Positions 7,832-17,431 of a DNA stretch of 64,000 nt are shown here, in pieces; the stretch's first letter is position 1; every line of letters starts with the position of its first letter. Source of the stretch: Bacteroidales bacterium (GTDB lineage Bacteria > Bacteroidota > Bacteroidia > Bacteroidales > UBA932); NCBI GenBank assembly GCA_017473705.1, contig JAFUJQ010000029.1, positions 124,001-188,000 of the forward strand, written 5' to 3'. A program made the position numbers and the translations under genes. The notes beneath the pieces were generated by a model. That model worked only from the letters and a program-made list of their open reading frames with translations. It ran no database searches and was not told where the DNA came from.

Positions 7832-9664
7832 TTAGTTATTGTTATATACCAGATTACCAAAATGGCCTCGCGTTGCCTCAGCAGGCTGGAAGTCGAGCGG
7901 CCTGAGGCTTATGTCTGCGACGGACTTCGTCGCCGGAGTGTGAGTCCATCTGGCCTTGCCGGTGATGTCACAGTATGCCCATTGAAGAGCGATGTTATAG
8001 TCCATGTTGCCCCAGTCTGAGAATGAATACGGGAAGACATTGTCCGCATCATCGCTATAGCTGGTGTTGTCATTGTTGACATATTCGTCCGGTTTCATGC
8101 CGAAGCCGTAGTCACCGTAATCCATTGCGTTCCTCACCCAGAATGTCACAGGAGAGAACTGGAATCTGCGCCCCTCATAGGTGGTCTCAGAAACGACCAT
8201 TCCCACATTCTTGCCTTCTGTGTTGCATCCTATCATCTTCACAGGGAAGTCTATGCCCTTGAGGGAGTTGATGACAAGCTCCGCTGCCGATGCGGTGTTG
8301 TATGATGTGATTACGAAAAGTCTGTCAAGACCGAGGTCCGTCGGCTTGCCGAGAGGATCCGTGTCGTTGTTGTATCCGTAGTTGAACTTCCAGTTCTCGG
8401 TCGCCCCGTTATTATAGATTACATTCACGAAGGTCTTATCTCCGTTCGCTTCTCCGGCAATACAGCCTGACAGCCAGCGACTCTGCGCCACAGCTCCACC
8501 AGCATTGAAGCGGAGATCAAGAATAAGGTCCGTGATGCCCGCCTCGACAAATCCGTCGACAGCATCCTCAAGAAACTCCTGCGAATTAAGGTCAAAGGAC
8601 TCGTACACAAGATATCCGATCTTTGCAGACTCATCTTCAGGGTCTGACAGGACTGAAGCATGCAGAACCGGATCATATACATATGACGAAGCTGTCGCCT
8701 CTCCGGAATCGTAGGAATTCAGAGCGTAGCCACCGGACCCGTTGTCCTCGAACCTGAGGAAAGAGAATTTATATGTACCTGACGGATTCTGATACAGCGA
8801 CATCATCATGTTATAATAATTCGAAGTCGTCAGCTGAGAGCCGTTCACCGCATATATGATGTCTCCCCTTCTGAGACCGGCGGCCTCCGCAGGAGAGCCT
8901 CTGCGCACGAAGCTCGGTGCTATGCCGATAAGGGATGAATTGTCCGCAAGCGGTGTGGACAGGAACGGACCGAAACCGAGACCCACTGTCTGAGCGGCCT
9001 TCGTACCCATCTGTATCTCAACGATATTGGTGTATACGAAGCGCTGGCCCGCATTAGACTGTGAGGCCCTGTAATATCCTCCGTCGGCGATATTGACATC
9101 TCCCATCTGATTGCCGAGATAGTATGACAGGAAACTGTTGTAATCCATCGTCAGATCGACTTCCAGCTCATTGTATTCCTTATTGAAGAGATAGTCCTCT
9201 TTAAGGATTTCGTGCATGTATGTATTCAAAGCGACGTTGATCTTGGCATCTGCACTGACACCTGCAGCAGCCTGGGTGATGGTTGCGATGCATTCTGGAT
9301 CATAGCCTTCAACTTCTATCCAAAGCTCTGCCGTTCTCTCTTCCGCTGTCTCATTCTCCTCAAAGTCAATCCTGACCGTACACCTGTCCTTGGCTTCCCC
9401 ACTAACAGTGGAGGCAATCACTGACACCCAATCTTCATCCACCGCATCCAGCTTCTCTACAGAAGCAGTCCACGCCGCAGATGCAGAGAAGCGTACGGAC
9501 ACCGTCGTTCCTCTGTATGAAACCTGTTTGTCTGCGTAGGAATGTTCGACATTGGAAATTCCGCTCATCACCTCATCTCCAGGCTTGCCGCCATCATCCG
9601 GTCCTTTCTCACATGACACCGCAATGGCAAGAAGTGCAGCCAATATTGCATATAGTTTTTTCAT
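7832..9664 (-). CDS. S41 (C-terminal processing) peptidase lipoprotein with PDZ and BACON-like domains
   Basis: 610 residues from the ATG at 9664; an upstream in-frame extension lacks a signal peptide and is not used. Lipobox AVSC gives lipid Cys18. Residues about 35-135 resemble a BACON/Ig domain (SASAAWTASVE, DWVSV). A PDZ domain spans about 225-305 (GSPAEAAGLRRGDIIYAVNG), followed by the S41 core: DLRFNAGG, then NTASAAE with candidate nucleophile Ser459 and GCNTEGKNVG with candidate general base Lys485. Both catalytic residues are present, so it is probably active on envelope or surface proteins. The DUF4988 lipoprotein gene is 10 nt downstream. Related S41 lipoproteins are common in this phylum; the substrate cannot be told. 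Confidence 0.9.
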   Translation of the reverse strand: MKKLYAILAALLAIAVSCEKGPDDGGKPGDEVMSGISNVEHSYADKQVSYRGTTVSVRFSASAAWTASVEKLDAVDEDWVSVIASTVSGEAKDRCTVRIDFEENETAEERTAELWIEVEGYDPECIATITQAAAGVSADAKINVALNTYMHEILKEDYLFNKEYNELEVDLTMDYNSFLSYYLGNQMGDVNIADGGYYRASQSNAGQRFVYTNIVEIQMGTKAAQTVGLGFGPFLSTPLADNSSLIGIAPSFVRRGSPAEAAGLRRGDIIYAVNGSQLTTSNYYNMMMSLYQNPSGTYKFSFLRFEDNGSGGYALNSYDSGEATASSYVYDPVLHASVLSDPEDESAKIGYLVYESFDLNSQEFLEDAVDGFVEAGITDLILDLRFNAGGAVAQSRWLSGCIAGEANGDKTFVNVIYNNGATENWKFNYGYNNDTDPLGKPTDLGLDRLFVITSYNTASAAELVINSLKGIDFPVKMIGCNTEGKNVGMVVSETTYEGRRFQFSPVTFWVRNAMDYGDYGFGMKPDEYVNNDNTSYSDDADNVFPYSFSDWGNMDYNIALQWAYCDITGKARWTHTPATKSVADISLRPLDFQPAEATRGHFGNLVYNNN

Positions 9665-9694
9665 TCTATCTGGTTTATGTGTTTTTAAAACTTT

Positions 9695-9702
9695 CAAATA
9701 TA
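9695..9702 (-). promoter_or_regulatory. -7 box (TATATTTG) for the S41 peptidase operon
   Basis: Read on the minus strand, TATATTTG lies about 30 nt upstream of the ATG at 9664. No convincing TTG is seen at 19-20 nt further upstream, so only the -7 element is supported. Confidence 0.45.
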
Positions 9703-9746
9703 CTACAATTTTAGTAATTTCGCAGACTTATAAATCAAAATCGGGC

Positions 9747-10856
9747 ATGAATACAATCAAACATTTGATTATCATCGCATTCGCACTATTATGCGCAGGA
9801 TGTGGCGGCAACACGGATGAAGGCAAGACCGACATCACTAACGGCACAATAACACTCACAGCAGACCGGATGGTCATATGCTCAGACGGCACAGATGCCG
9901 CAACATTCAAAGTCACTGTCACTGACGACAAAGGCAACTCAAGAGACATCACTGATGAATCGGAGATATATTTCACCGACACAGACGAGCTGCTTTCGGG
10001 AAAAATTTTCAGCACTGACAAAGCCGGAGAATATGAATTCTATGCAGCCTACGGCCTCAGTCTGTCGGAGGAAGTGAGCATTTCTGCACTGGCAGTAATC
10101 CCGGAAGTCCCTGCCGACCCTCAACCGGACGGAAAGGCTTTCAGCCACAGGATGCTCCTTGTGCAGCACACCGGAGCCACCTGCCCTAACTGCCCTCTGA
10201 TGATGACATCACTAAAGACGCTTTCGGAGAATGCCGAATACAACACTGCCTATAATCTTGTCGCATCGCATTCTTACAATGGCGGAAGCAATGACAACGC
10301 ATATTCCGATGCAGCCAAGACGGTTTCCGCGATGTTCTGCAGCGGATCATATCCGGAGCTCACTTTCAATATGAGCAACACCAGCACAGGACACAATTAC
10401 AACGACATTTGCAAGCAGGTAGGCAATCATGCCAAGACTTCTGCCGATGCCGGCATCACCATGGCTGTGGAGACTTCAGGCAATAACATCATAGCCACCA
10501 TTGAGTATAAGTTTGCCGCAGGCAAGGTATACCGCATCGGAGCATGGGTGCTTGAGGACAATATCTTTGCGACACAGTCAGGAGCCACTGAGAGTTGGCA
10601 GCACACACACAACAATGCGCTCAGACTCATGCATGGCGAAAAGCAGAACGACCGTATCTATGGAACATCACTCGGCAGCATCAAGGCTGGCGAGAAGGTC
10701 GAAAAGATCCTGAAGTTCCAGCTGGAGGAGGATTGGAAGGCGGAGAACTGCAAAGTACTTGCATTCGTTACGGAAGCTGATGCAGAAGGAAATTACGACA
10801 TCGTGAACACAGTTGTATGCAAGACCGGAGAGAAGATTGAATACGAATATAAATAA
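9747..10856 (+). CDS. Omp28-like thioredoxin-fold lipoprotein
   Basis: 369 residues from the ATG at 9747; the longer frame back to 9552 has no signal peptide at its start and runs through the divergent promoter region. Signal peptide ends LLCAGC (lipid Cys19). Residues about 30-115 form an Ig-like domain (LTADRMVICSDGTDAATF, KAGEYEFYAAYG). The Omp28/thioredoxin-like half follows with CPNC (Cys146, Cys149). Omp28-family proteins are outer-membrane lipoproteins, and the CxxC suggests thiol-disulfide activity, which is an inference. It is 12 nt upstream of a fibronectin-like lipoprotein gene and shares an operon with it. One of five Omp28-like paralogues here. Confidence 0.85.
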   Translation: MNTIKHLIIIAFALLCAGCGGNTDEGKTDITNGTITLTADRMVICSDGTDAATFKVTVTDDKGNSRDITDESEIYFTDTDELLSGKIFSTDKAGEYEFYAAYGLSLSEEVSISALAVIPEVPADPQPDGKAFSHRMLLVQHTGATCPNCPLMMTSLKTLSENAEYNTAYNLVASHSYNGGSNDNAYSDAAKTVSAMFCSGSYPELTFNMSNTSTGHNYNDICKQVGNHAKTSADAGITMAVETSGNNIIATIEYKFAAGKVYRIGAWVLEDNIFATQSGATESWQHTHNNALRLMHGEKQNDRIYGTSLGSIKAGEKVEKILKFQLEEDWKAENCKVLAFVTEADAEGNYDIVNTVVCKTGEKIEYEYK

Positions 10857-10868
10857 TAAACAAGAACT

Positions 10869-13136
10869 ATGAAGAAAATATCTGTTATTGCAGCAATGCT
10901 GGCAGCCATCTGCCTGTCGGCATGTAAGGAGGAACCGATAGGTCCAGAGACAATTGCTCCTGTAATCAACATAGCCGAAACCGAATTCAGGGTAGCTCCT
11001 GAAGGAGGAAGTGCAAGAATCGCATACCAGGTCGAGAATCCTGTCCAAGGAGCGGCTCTTGCAGTAGAAGCTGAAGAGGACTGGATTGAGGATGTTGCAG
11101 TCAAGACACGCGTGATTGAGTTCAATGTAGGCAAGAATGATACGGACGCTTTCAGAAGCGCCATAATGCGTCTTTCATATGAAGGCGCTGATGATGTGGA
11201 GATCACAGTCAGCCAGGAACAGTGGATTGCGCCGATTACACTTACCATTCACGAGACAGACGCAACATCAGTTACATTCAGCGTGAAGACCACTTCAGAA
11301 GACCTTGCATGGATAGGCCAGATCGTCGGGAAGGAATGGTATGAGTCATATAAGAGCGAGGAAGAAATATTTGAAGCCGACCTTGCATATTTTGCAGCGG
11401 AGGCCAGCTATTACGGGGTTTCTCTCAAGGAATACCTCGCTGGTATCACCATCAGGGGATCAAAGGAAAACCTGAAATACAAGGGTCTTGACCCGCTCAG
11501 TGAGTATGTGCTTTACGTATATGGAATTTCCGAGGACGGAGAGCGTACAACCTCTCTGTACACAACCCCGATTACTACTGCTGAACCATATGACGGTCCT
11601 GTCACTTTTGAGTTTGAAATCCAGGAGACTGACGCCATAATGGATGTGACAGTGACTCCGTCACACGATGGAGTGGACTATTACTGGAACATGACCAGAC
11701 CTGAATCACTTGCAGAGTATGATGCAGACCCACAAAAGGCTGTAGAGAAATGGCTTGAGAGCAGGATCGAGGAACTTCTCGGATATGGCGACTACACAGA
11801 CAGGGAGGAATTTTTCAACGACAACACTACTAAGAATAAGAACACAAGTACATACGAGGGCATCGTTCATACTGACTACATCTTCTACGCGTTCAAGTGG
11901 GACAAGGAGTGTAAGGTGATCGGCGACATCGCCTTCAAGGAACATAAGACCGGAGATGTCACACCTTCTGCAAACCAGATTACTGTCGAGGTAAGCGGCA
12001 TCACCCAGAGTTCATTCCACGTGGAGACCAAGACCACAAACGACGATCCATACTTCTTGATTGCAGAGCCAGTATCTGAAATGGCCGGTGTGAACATGGA
12101 GGATGAGGATGCAGTATTCCATTATTTCTATGACTGGCTCGGAACCTTCTATATCTGGAGCTACGTGAACAACGGAAACATGGGAGGAGACTTCAAGGAA
12201 CTGAAGCCTGACACCGAATATTATGTTGTCACATTCGGATACAAGTCCGGAGCGCTGACTACCGGTGTACAGATCCAGAAGGTCAGAACACTTGCGACAG
12301 GAGATCCAAAGGATTGTACCTTCGAATTCGAGGTAAGCAACATCAAGACCACCAGTGCAGAAGTGAAGATCTCCCCATCAGACAAGGGCCATTACTACTA
12401 CTGGGACGTATTCCCTGGCAACTATACCGCCAACATGGTAAAGCAGGCGATCGAGAAGAAGTTCAAAGAGGAATACTACAGCGACATGTGGGAATTCTCA
12501 CGGGAACTTACTATCGCAGAAGACAGCGGTTATCTTAACTTCCTTGCACCGGCCACAGAATACAAGATCGGAGCAATCATCATCGACCGCAACTCGGAAA
12601 CTCTTGATTTCCTGGGATATGTGAATTTTAGCGACAAGTTCACAACTCCGGAGGCAAAGATATCAGCCACCACAGTAAACTGTGGCTTCCACGAATACTA
12701 TGACGGTGACGAGATCGCGATGATCGAGCCTGACAAGTTCGGCGGAATGGCCGGATATCCATGGATTCCGTTGAAGATTGAGATCGACGGCGAGTATGGC
12801 GCATACTACTACACTCTGTATGACTACATTGACGGCCTCGACGACCCGGCAAAATATCCAGACAGCATGCTGTATGACCAACTGATCAGCGTCGGATGGT
12901 CGACATCACAGATGATGTACTTCAGAGGACAGTGGGACAAGCCGCTCATGATCGCAGCGATGGCAATCGACCTTGACGGCAACTTCACTACAGTATTCCG
13001 CAAGAAGTTCACGCTGAGCAAGGCAGGAGCTGCACCAGCAGAGAACTTCGTGAATTCATACGGAAAATCCTCGACGAAGGCCGCTACCCCGCCGGAAGCC
13101 CTGGCGCCCAAAACACTGACATTCAACATTTTATAA
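10869..13136 (+). CDS. Surface-type lipoprotein with BACON-like and fibronectin-like modules
   Basis: 755 residues. Signal peptide and lipobox LSAC (lipid Cys19), followed by KEE, which matches the acidic lipoprotein export signal (K then two D/E) described for Bacteroidota surface lipoproteins. Residues about 30-125 resemble a BACON domain (EFRVAPEGGSARIAYQV, EDWIEDVAV). Three or four fibronectin-like modules follow, each with a DTEYYVVTFGY-like strand. The C-terminal 30 residues are A/P-rich. No enzyme motif is visible. It is co-transcribed with the Omp28-like gene 12 nt upstream. The pairing of an Omp28-like protein with a large lipoprotein recurs twice more in the window, so the two probably work together. 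Confidence 0.85.
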   Translation: MKKISVIAAMLAAICLSACKEEPIGPETIAPVINIAETEFRVAPEGGSARIAYQVENPVQGAALAVEAEEDWIEDVAVKTRVIEFNVGKNDTDAFRSAIMRLSYEGADDVEITVSQEQWIAPITLTIHETDATSVTFSVKTTSEDLAWIGQIVGKEWYESYKSEEEIFEADLAYFAAEASYYGVSLKEYLAGITIRGSKENLKYKGLDPLSEYVLYVYGISEDGERTTSLYTTPITTAEPYDGPVTFEFEIQETDAIMDVTVTPSHDGVDYYWNMTRPESLAEYDADPQKAVEKWLESRIEELLGYGDYTDREEFFNDNTTKNKNTSTYEGIVHTDYIFYAFKWDKECKVIGDIAFKEHKTGDVTPSANQITVEVSGITQSSFHVETKTTNDDPYFLIAEPVSEMAGVNMEDEDAVFHYFYDWLGTFYIWSYVNNGNMGGDFKELKPDTEYYVVTFGYKSGALTTGVQIQKVRTLATGDPKDCTFEFEVSNIKTTSAEVKISPSDKGHYYYWDVFPGNYTANMVKQAIEKKFKEEYYSDMWEFSRELTIAEDSGYLNFLAPATEYKIGAIIIDRNSETLDFLGYVNFSDKFTTPEAKISATTVNCGFHEYYDGDEIAMIEPDKFGGMAGYPWIPLKIEIDGEYGAYYYTLYDYIDGLDDPAKYPDSMLYDQLISVGWSTSQMMYFRGQWDKPLMIAAMAIDLDGNFTTVFRKKFTLSKAGAAPAENFVNSYGKSSTKAATPPEALAPKTLTFNIL

Positions 13137-13171
13137 AAAGTTCGTGCTCCCCATGGGGAGCACGAACTTTT
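13136..13171. terminator. Perfect 36-bp palindrome, bidirectional terminator
   Basis: Bases 13136-13153 and 13154-13171 are exact reverse complements, centred on CCCCAT/GGGG. The palindrome begins with AAAAG and ends with CTTTT, so either strand gives a GC-rich hairpin followed by U residues. It starts on the last base of the plus-strand stop codon at 13136 and serves the convergent operon ending at 13213. Confidence 0.85.
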
Positions 13172-13212
13172 AGTAAACAGCTAACACTCAGCGGATTATG
13201 CGCCAGCCGTTT

Positions 13213-14511
13213 TCACTTATAATGATATACTACGTAGTCTGAGTTCCAGGACATTCTGGTTACGTAGCCTTCTGCGTCGAATTCGTAGGTCAGGGCGTAT
13301 ATTTCCGTGCCCGTGCCTGTCGGCGATGGCGAGACCATCGCTGAGGGGAGTTGGGCGGATGCTTTTGTGTACCATCCCAGGAGGTATGGGAAGTATATGA
13401 ACGGATCGTTCTTTTCCATCAGGGACATGTAGCCCCATACGACATCGGCGGCTGACGGATTATTGATCAGAGCAGGATCGGAATATTCGAACGATGTGTT
13501 CCTGAACTTGACCAGATTGCCACCTTCGTATGAGAACGAACGAAGCGAACGCTTCGGAGACGATATGTCCGTAAGGAATCCATCCGCATCATATGTCCAT
13601 GTGAAAGGCGTGGCTTCGCTGTCGCCATAAATGAGGACATCGGCCTGAGTCACGACGCCGTCCGCATTGCGGATATATGACATGCCCATGTCGTTTGACG
13701 CCTCGAAACCATCATGATCCAGTGTGAAATAGCCGGAAGCGTCACAGATATACCGGTCATACGCCTCAAGAGACTCTTCCTCACCATTGATAACGGTTTC
13801 CGACACTGTAAGTGTCACAGGATCATCACGACTGATCTCCCATGACAGCCTGAGCATCATGGGACTGACATATGGACTATAGTAGTCCACGCGGGTCAAA
13901 GTCTTAATCACTACATCCTTATATACCAAGAACGACCCAGACAGAAGCCATTTCATGCCATCTTGTACCAGATACATCTTATATGAACCCTCGGCCAGAT
14001 CATCAGGAATCACGACTGATATGCCGGAATAAGTGATCACCGTCTCCAAAGGATATTCATTTTCCTGATCATCAACCAGAACAGCCTCACAACCTTCTTC
14101 GAAGCCTATTCCGTCTATAGACACGTCTTCTCCTTGCCTGGCTCCTGAGGACACCTTGAGACCGGTCACAGGCATGTCAGCCGGCAGGACCACAATGGTT
14201 CCGAGCTCATCCTGACCGGACTTGACCATATATATTCCTGGAGCAAGAGAAGCGGGAACCGTGAATATGAGCCCGGATGCCGTTACCACAGTCACCGTCA
14301 TCTCATATGAAGTCCCGTCCTCACCCACTACGCTTATGGCAGGGGCCTCGGGAAAACCGTCCCACTGGACGAGCACTTCTCCACCCGCCTGGACAGAAGC
14401 CGGCAGCACGCACTCTGACAGCGGATTCTCCACATCAAGACCTGACATGGATCCCGTCTCATTGCAGGCTACTGCCATCACCAGCAGAAGCGTCATCAGA
14501 ATCCTTCTCAT
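13213..14511 (-). CDS. TIG-like lipoprotein with DUF4595-like C-terminal region (susCD operon)
   Basis: 432 residues, lipobox MAVAC (lipid Cys16). Two IPT/TIG-like beta domains (about 35-110 and 112-195) carry the usual pattern (GEVLVQWDGFPEAP, GEDVSIDGIGFEEG). The C-terminal half has repeated F/Y-T-Y-DADGFLT motifs resembling DUF4595/YD-type strands (FTWTYDADGFLTDIS, LTYEFDAEGYVTRMS). No catalytic residues are evident. Its ATG overlaps the stop of the TlpA gene by 4 nt (ATGA). It is the last of six genes in the susC-led operon, and the palindrome at 13136-13171 follows. It probably serves as an accessory surface protein of the SusCD transporter; its ligand is unknown. Confidence 0.8.
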   Translation of the reverse strand: MRRILMTLLLVMAVACNETGSMSGLDVENPLSECVLPASVQAGGEVLVQWDGFPEAPAISVVGEDGTSYEMTVTVVTASGLIFTVPASLAPGIYMVKSGQDELGTIVVLPADMPVTGLKVSSGARQGEDVSIDGIGFEEGCEAVLVDDQENEYPLETVITYSGISVVIPDDLAEGSYKMYLVQDGMKWLLSGSFLVYKDVVIKTLTRVDYYSPYVSPMMLRLSWEISRDDPVTLTVSETVINGEEESLEAYDRYICDASGYFTLDHDGFEASNDMGMSYIRNADGVVTQADVLIYGDSEATPFTWTYDADGFLTDISSPKRSLRSFSYEGGNLVKFRNTSFEYSDPALINNPSAADVVWGYMSLMEKNDPFIYFPYLLGWYTKASAQLPSAMVSPSPTGTGTEIYALTYEFDAEGYVTRMSWNSDYVVYHYK

Positions 14512-15866
14512 TTCCTTATTCCTTCAAGATTTCTCAATGTTTCCGCAGTCTCCTTCGCTGAAGGACGTGACATGTCATTGCTGATGATTTTTCCCTCCCT
14601 GTCCAGAAGAATGAAACGAGGTATACCCTCTACCCTGTAGGCGTCCTGGAAGCTGCTTCCGAGTCCGAGGTATAGCTGCACACCGCTCAAGCCACCTTCC
14701 TTCACCATCTTCTGCCATGCAGCCTTGTCCTTGTCGACAGAAAGACCCAGGAAAACGATTTCAGCATCCTTGAACTCTTCTTCCAATGCCTTAAGATATG
14801 GAAGTTCACGCTTGCATGGGCCACACCATGTCGCCCACATATCAATGTAGACATATTTGCCCCTGAAATCAGCCAGCGTATATTCCTTGCCATTGACATC
14901 CGGAGCTCTGAAACCAGAAGACCTGCGTCCCGGACGGGACAGATCCCACCTGTCATACTTCGCAGCATATGACGCAGTCAAAGTGCTGTCCCTCACATAA
15001 GTATGATAAAGGTTTTCCATCTCGCTGATGTCTTTGACTCCGAAATTGTCGACATAGACTGCCGCGAGATGATGCACTATTATCTCCCTGATGCGAGGAT
15101 CTGAAAGTCTTTCTGCCGCATATTTCATCTGAGCCACAGTCTTCGGATATACAGATGTAACGTCTCTTCCGTCCGGATCAAGGACATGCATGGCCTCAGC
15201 CATGAAAGCACGATATACGTCAAGGCAGGCAAGACGTTCATCCTCCACCACATAAGATTCGATGGCCTCATAATAATCCTCTGACGACTGATATCCCATA
15301 TCTCCGGACATAACCCTGTGAGCCATAGGATACATGATCAGCGGAGAAGCATATGAATATCTTATCCTGTCCTTCTCATTTTTCTCGAAATCTCCTGCTG
15401 CGGTCAGGCCGTTTGCCTTCAGAAGCTTGACTGCGTCTGCTTCTTTTGCTGCCAGACGTGCCTTATATTCATCGAATGGCAAAGAATAATCCTCATCCGG
15501 AAGCGCTACCAATGACACAGTATTGAGATACTTGACAGCCGGGGCCTTCTCGCCGTCAAAGACATAGGTTCCCGTCATGTCACGGCCATTGAATGTCACA
15601 GTTGCCTGGTCTCCTCCTTCAAGGTATATCTGAAGCGACTCCCTGCCATGGAACAATTTGACATATGCCATCTCTGAACCTTTCAATACGAATGACGCAC
15701 AGCCATCTCCGTCAAGAGGCAATACATTTATATTGTTGTGGCATACAACAACCACCTCTGCGACTGCAGGAGCCTCGACTTTTACATTCAACACAGCATC
15801 TTCCGGTGCAGATGAGCAGCCAAGACAAAGGACTGCAGCTGCCAATACGGCCAACAAGCTTTTCAT
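14508..15866 (-). CDS. TlpA-family thiol-disulfide reductase lipoprotein (susCD operon)
   Basis: 452 residues from the ATG at 15866; a TTG six bases upstream is less likely. Lipobox LCLGC gives lipid Cys17. A roughly 300-residue N-terminal region with a DUF4369-like start and helical middle precedes a C-terminal thioredoxin domain with WATWCGPCK (Cys348, Cys351) and the cis-proline segment GIPRF. Such proteins reduce or isomerise disulfides, or serve as electron donors, on the periplasmic side of a membrane. TlpA-like proteins often sit in susCD operons with DUF4843 and PKD-like members, as here. Its start lies 11 nt after the PKD-like gene and its stop overlaps the next start. Confidence 0.92.
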   Translation of the reverse strand: MKSLLAVLAAAVLCLGCSSAPEDAVLNVKVEAPAVAEVVVVCHNNINVLPLDGDGCASFVLKGSEMAYVKLFHGRESLQIYLEGGDQATVTFNGRDMTGTYVFDGEKAPAVKYLNTVSLVALPDEDYSLPFDEYKARLAAKEADAVKLLKANGLTAAGDFEKNEKDRIRYSYASPLIMYPMAHRVMSGDMGYQSSEDYYEAIESYVVEDERLACLDVYRAFMAEAMHVLDPDGRDVTSVYPKTVAQMKYAAERLSDPRIREIIVHHLAAVYVDNFGVKDISEMENLYHTYVRDSTLTASYAAKYDRWDLSRPGRRSSGFRAPDVNGKEYTLADFRGKYVYIDMWATWCGPCKRELPYLKALEEEFKDAEIVFLGLSVDKDKAAWQKMVKEGGLSGVQLYLGLGSSFQDAYRVEGIPRFILLDREGKIISNDMSRPSAKETAETLRNLEGIRK

Positions 15867-15877
15867 ATTCAACGATT

Positions 15878-17431
15878 TTAATATATTCTTTCCTTATATG
15901 TAACATCAACAATCTCGGCGAAACCTTCATACACCTCAGGCTCGACATTTCTGAGATCTCCGTCAGACTCACGGCCCTCGTATACCCTCAGCACTCCGGT
16001 CCCATCCTTATGGCTTCCGACAAGGAGGTCATAGCTTTTCTGGGCATTTTCATGTTTCTGATATAAGTTGAACTTCAGGCAGGTTACCCTTTCGCCAGGC
16101 AAGCTGAACTGCAGTTCAGCCTCTGGAGATGACGAGGACAGGTCCACTCTGTATACCTTGTCCCTCACCGCATAATACATATAGTTCTTAAGCGAACTGA
16201 ATGCATAGAGAGCATCCTCGTGAAGGATGTCCTGACACTGTGAGAGATCTGCATAGCTTCGCTTGCCAAGCACATATGTGCAGTCTGCATACCTCAGCAT
16301 ATCACCCAGCTGGACTCCATATAGATGACAGTCTTCGCCATCCTTGAGGAGGACATATGTAAGTCCCATCTTGGCATTGCCAGGATCGTAACGCGTATTC
16401 TCCATATATACGCAGTCATAGCCTTCCGGCCATGCGTCAAAAGCATTTCCAAGAACTCCGGAACCCGGGGCCATGCCCTCGGCTATCTGTCCCATTTCAT
16501 CCATCGATGTCAGAGGATCCAGACCCCCAAGATCGTTTGCAGCAAGCAAAGGGCAATATGCCACAAGACGCCTGCCGTCAATATCATACAGCATATATAC
16601 CGCCGCATAGACCTGAGTGGCAAGAACATTCGCTCCGACAAAAGGTGCAACTGCAAAATCCTTATTCACCGCACTTCCATAAAGTCCGTCGATACCCATT
16701 ATCTCACAATAATGCGCACTTGTACCGCTCACCACGACTTTGCCGAAACCTGCAGACACGATCGAGTGCGGAACGAGCTTGTCCTGCACGGCCACCTCGT
16801 ATGAGAAATCATACTCCGGCTTCCACTCGAAGGCATCCTTTCCGAGTCTTGTCGCTCCGTCGCCGGTCAGCAGATAATATGGCGAGGCCGCATCGGTCTT
16901 GTCTGAAAGCCACTGAATCTTGCGAGGACCGTTCATCTGAGGCATGCCGGTTCCTTTCAGTACATCAGTCATAGTCTCACCTGTCACTGCCGAAACCACA
17001 TCCAGACGCGCGCGTCCCCCGTCAGAGCACAACACCATCCAACCCTCCGACATGGAAGAGCTGACGGTCAGCTCCACACTCTGCTGCCAGTATAGTCCTG
17101 TCGCGACGTCGGTCACTGTGAAGTACAATGCATATGAGCCAGGGGCGAGAGTCACCTCGTAGTCAAGATTCCTCTCCGTACCTATCACCACCGCTTCATC
17201 CATTGCATTGCGGTCGAGTACCTTCCACTCGAAGGCATACTCCCCTTCAGGGAAGTCCGCCTCGCCGAGGTCCGGCGTGAGCTGAAGCCTCGAGAGGGTC
17301 AGGACGCTCTGGTCATGAAGGCCTGTGATCACAGGCTCCTTGAGGTCGACATAGTCATAGTTGCCCTCATCCTGACTGCATGCCGTCAATGCCATGGCCA
17401 ACGCCAATATGTATAGAACCCTTCTCATCAT
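15878..17431 (-). CDS. PKD-like family lipoprotein (susCD operon)
   Basis: 517 residues, lipobox LTAC (lipid Cys18), followed by SQDEGNYDYVDLKEPVI, an opening typical of the Bacteroidota PKD-like family found after susD. An N-terminal Ig/PKD-like domain (about 30-125, AFEWKVLD, PGSYALYFTVTD) precedes a large region that reads like a beta-propeller of seven or so blades (for example DGATRLGKDAFEW, DKVYRVDLSSSSPEAEL). It is probably an extracellular accessory binding protein. The ATG overlaps the DUF4843 gene stop by 4 nt, so translation is coupled. Substrate is not identifiable from sequence. Confidence 0.82.
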   Translation of the reverse strand: MMRRVLYILALAMALTACSQDEGNYDYVDLKEPVITGLHDQSVLTLSRLQLTPDLGEADFPEGEYAFEWKVLDRNAMDEAVVIGTERNLDYEVTLAPGSYALYFTVTDVATGLYWQQSVELTVSSSMSEGWMVLCSDGGRARLDVVSAVTGETMTDVLKGTGMPQMNGPRKIQWLSDKTDAASPYYLLTGDGATRLGKDAFEWKPEYDFSYEVAVQDKLVPHSIVSAGFGKVVVSGTSAHYCEIMGIDGLYGSAVNKDFAVAPFVGANVLATQVYAAVYMLYDIDGRRLVAYCPLLAANDLGGLDPLTSMDEMGQIAEGMAPGSGVLGNAFDAWPEGYDCVYMENTRYDPGNAKMGLTYVLLKDGEDCHLYGVQLGDMLRYADCTYVLGKRSYADLSQCQDILHEDALYAFSSLKNYMYYAVRDKVYRVDLSSSSPEAELQFSLPGERVTCLKFNLYQKHENAQKSYDLLVGSHKDGTGVLRVYEGRESDGDLRNVEPEVYEGFAEIVDVTYKERIY

